A stretch of 23,254 bases of DNA from CAYOVG01 sp964407285 (GTDB lineage: Bacteria; Desulfobacterota; Syntrophobacteria; Syntrophobacterales; Syntrophobacteraceae), in NCBI GenBank assembly GCA_964407285.1, contig CAYOVG010000063.1, forward strand, positions 1 to 23,254. Direction: 5' to 3'. The translations under genes were made by a program, and so were the position numbers. Shown here piece by piece: positions 22,058-23,254 of this stretch; position 1 is the first letter of the stretch; each line of letters starts with the position of its first letter. The notes under the pieces were generated by a model. The model ran no database searches and was not told the origin of the DNA. It saw nothing but the letters and a program-made list of their open reading frames with translations.

Positions 22058-23164
22058 CTACCCGCGCTCGAGCCGGGCTCTTCCCAATTCGTCCGCCTTC
22101 AGAACGGCATCGGCGACGCGGGCGGCGGACACTTCGAAGGGTTCGTTGTGGATGGACTCACCCGGCTGAACGGCGCGCAACGCTATTCTTTCCAGCAAAT
22201 CGCGGGGCAATTCCGGCAGGCCGATCTCAGCCAGGGTGACGGGGAGACCGACTTTCGCGCAGAAGCCCATCACCTCCTCGATTTGCGATATCGGGCCGTC
22301 TTCGAGAACAAGCTGCACCAGCGTGCCGAAGGCCACCTTTTCGCCGTGGTAGAAGGCGCGGGTTTGCGGGGCGACGGTGAGGCCGTTGTGGACTGCGTGG
22401 GCCGCCGCGAGCCCGGAGGACTCGAACCCGAGCCCCGAAAGAAGCGTATTGGCCTCCACGATGCGTTCGAAGGCCGGGGTGATCTTTCGCGCCCGCACAG
22501 CCTCCATGGCTTCCACGCCGTCGTCGAGAAGGGTCCGGTAACACAGTTCGGCAAGAGCGAGGGCGCTGCGCGTCGAAGTCCCGCCGCGAAGGTTTTCAGA
22601 ACGCGACGCGGCACAGGCCCGAGCTTCGAACCAGGTTGCGAGGGCATCGCCCATCCCCGCAGCCAGGAGCCTCGGCGGGGACTGCGCGATCACCTGCGTA
22701 TCGACCAGCACCAGGGCGGGGTTGCACGGCAGGATGCGGACCTCTTCCACCACCCCCGATTCCGAATATATGATGGACACGGCGCTACAGGGAGCGTCCG
22801 TCGAAGCCAGGGTGGGGCAACTCACAAAGGGCAAGCCGAGTTCGACGGAGGCGGCCCGCGCGGCGTCCAGGGCCTTTCCTCCTCCCGCTCCGACGACGAC
22901 CCGCGCGGCCAGGACGTCCGCCGCATGCCTGATGCGCGATATCTCCGCAAGCGAGCACTCGCCCCCGAAGTGGTGGATGGAATAGCCGCACCCGACCTCT
23001 CCGAAGGCCTGTTTCCAGGTATCGGAGAGCTGTGCGCACGCCGACTTGCCGGCAACGACGAGCGCGGGACCCCCGATGCCGAGGCCCGCCATTTCCCTGC
23101 CGAGTATCCGGGTAGCGTTCATGCCCTGTGTGTAGCGCGCCGGTGAAGAAAAGACACTGTACAT
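22058..23164 (-). CDS. gldA: Glycerol dehydrogenase, iron-containing alcohol dehydrogenase family
   Basis: This is a 368-residue protein, matching E. coli GldA (367). It oxidises glycerol to dihydroxyacetone with NAD. The N-domain begins MYSVFSSPARYTQGMNA and has the NAD-binding VVVGAGGGKALDAARA (GGGK motif) and CPTLASTDAPCSAVSIIYSE, typical of GldA. Metal ligands sit in GMGDALATWFEA (Asp), AAHAVHNGL (His) and FYHGEKVAFG (His). I chose the ATG at 23164, with AAAGGAAG upstream; an upstream TTG at 23200 would add 12 residues with no family support. The upstream neighbour lies outside the window (23201-23254 has no assignable gene), so operon context is unknown. Confidence 0.9.
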   Translation of the reverse strand: MYSVFSSPARYTQGMNATRILGREMAGLGIGGPALVVAGKSACAQLSDTWKQAFGEVGCGYSIHHFGGECSLAEISRIRHAADVLAARVVVGAGGGKALDAARAASVELGLPFVSCPTLASTDAPCSAVSIIYSESGVVEEVRILPCNPALVLVDTQVIAQSPPRLLAAGMGDALATWFEARACAASRSENLRGGTSTRSALALAELCYRTLLDDGVEAMEAVRARKITPAFERIVEANTLLSGLGFESSGLAAAHAVHNGLTVAPQTRAFYHGEKVAFGTLVQLVLEDGPISQIEEVMGFCAKVGLPVTLAEIGLPELPRDLLERIALRAVQPGESIHNEPFEVSAARVADAVLKADELGRARLERG

Positions 23165-23254
23165 GTGGTTTGCTCTTCCTTTCAGATCCAATCGGGTCAA
23201 AGTGCCTTCGGCGATTGGTGATGATGTCGATTTCCAAGGCCAGCTGCTCAGTGA

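Noticed and set aside
23201..23254. C-terminus of an upstream gene at the window edge
   Set aside because: Two minus-strand frames are open to the edge, but 54 bases are too few to choose one or assign a product.

Overview
The window looks like a stretch of chromosome from a GC-rich anaerobic Deltaproteobacterium (Desulfobacterota), plausibly a Syntrophobacter-like organism. This is an inference from gene style: a probable selenocysteine-containing peroxiredoxin, a CooC-type carbon monoxide dehydrogenase maturation ATPase in the same operon as purine genes, an IMP cyclohydrolase domain standing alone, and a MurG with a HEAT-like tail. No rRNA, tRNA, CRISPR array or complete insertion sequence was seen.

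Region 1 (924-7573, + strand) is a compact, mostly unexplained locus: a MinD/ParA-like ATPase, a membrane protein with an ECF-transporter-S-like sensor domain plus HAMP, an 881-residue soluble protein whose second half is a degenerate S-adenosylhomocysteine hydrolase (SAHH)-like fold, and a second ECF-S-like/HAMP membrane protein with a large unrecognised C-terminal domain. The spacing (12-nt gap, ATGA overlap, 78-nt gap with a palindrome) argues for one operon. This is the best candidate for an undescribed system, probably membrane-associated sensing or signalling.

Region 2 (7574-8885) is a gene graveyard. It holds a 3'-end scar of a second copy of the SAHH-like gene, an internally deleted Uma2 gene, a 3'-end scar of the neighbouring cupin gene, the C-terminal stub of a DUF3368 toxin beside its intact UPF0175 partner, and a scar of the 706-residue ECF-S/HAMP gene. 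Repeated segmental duplication and deletion explain most of it. An intact exported cupin and a DinB-like protein follow on the minus strand.

Region 3 (10838-13825, + strand) has a peroxiredoxin-like gene in which an in-frame TGA replaces the first cysteine of the WCPYC motif and is followed by a SECIS-like hairpin. Beyond it lies a two-gene AAA-ATPase/partner cassette, possibly defence-related, that has decayed through three nonsense codons and one frameshift.

Region 4 (13882-20805, - strand) reads cooC, purH (cyclohydrolase domain only), purD, purE, then murG-HEAT, a 28-codon ORF and mraY. A good sigma70-type promoter precedes cooC. The 28-codon ORF exactly fills the space between murG and mraY.

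Region 5 (20881-23254) carries a small membrane protein gene frameshifted at a G6 tract, then a repeat-rich interval containing two inverted copies of a MITE-like element, each bounded by an 8-bp direct repeat, around a 10-bp tandem repeat. A glycerol dehydrogenase gene on the minus strand ends the window.
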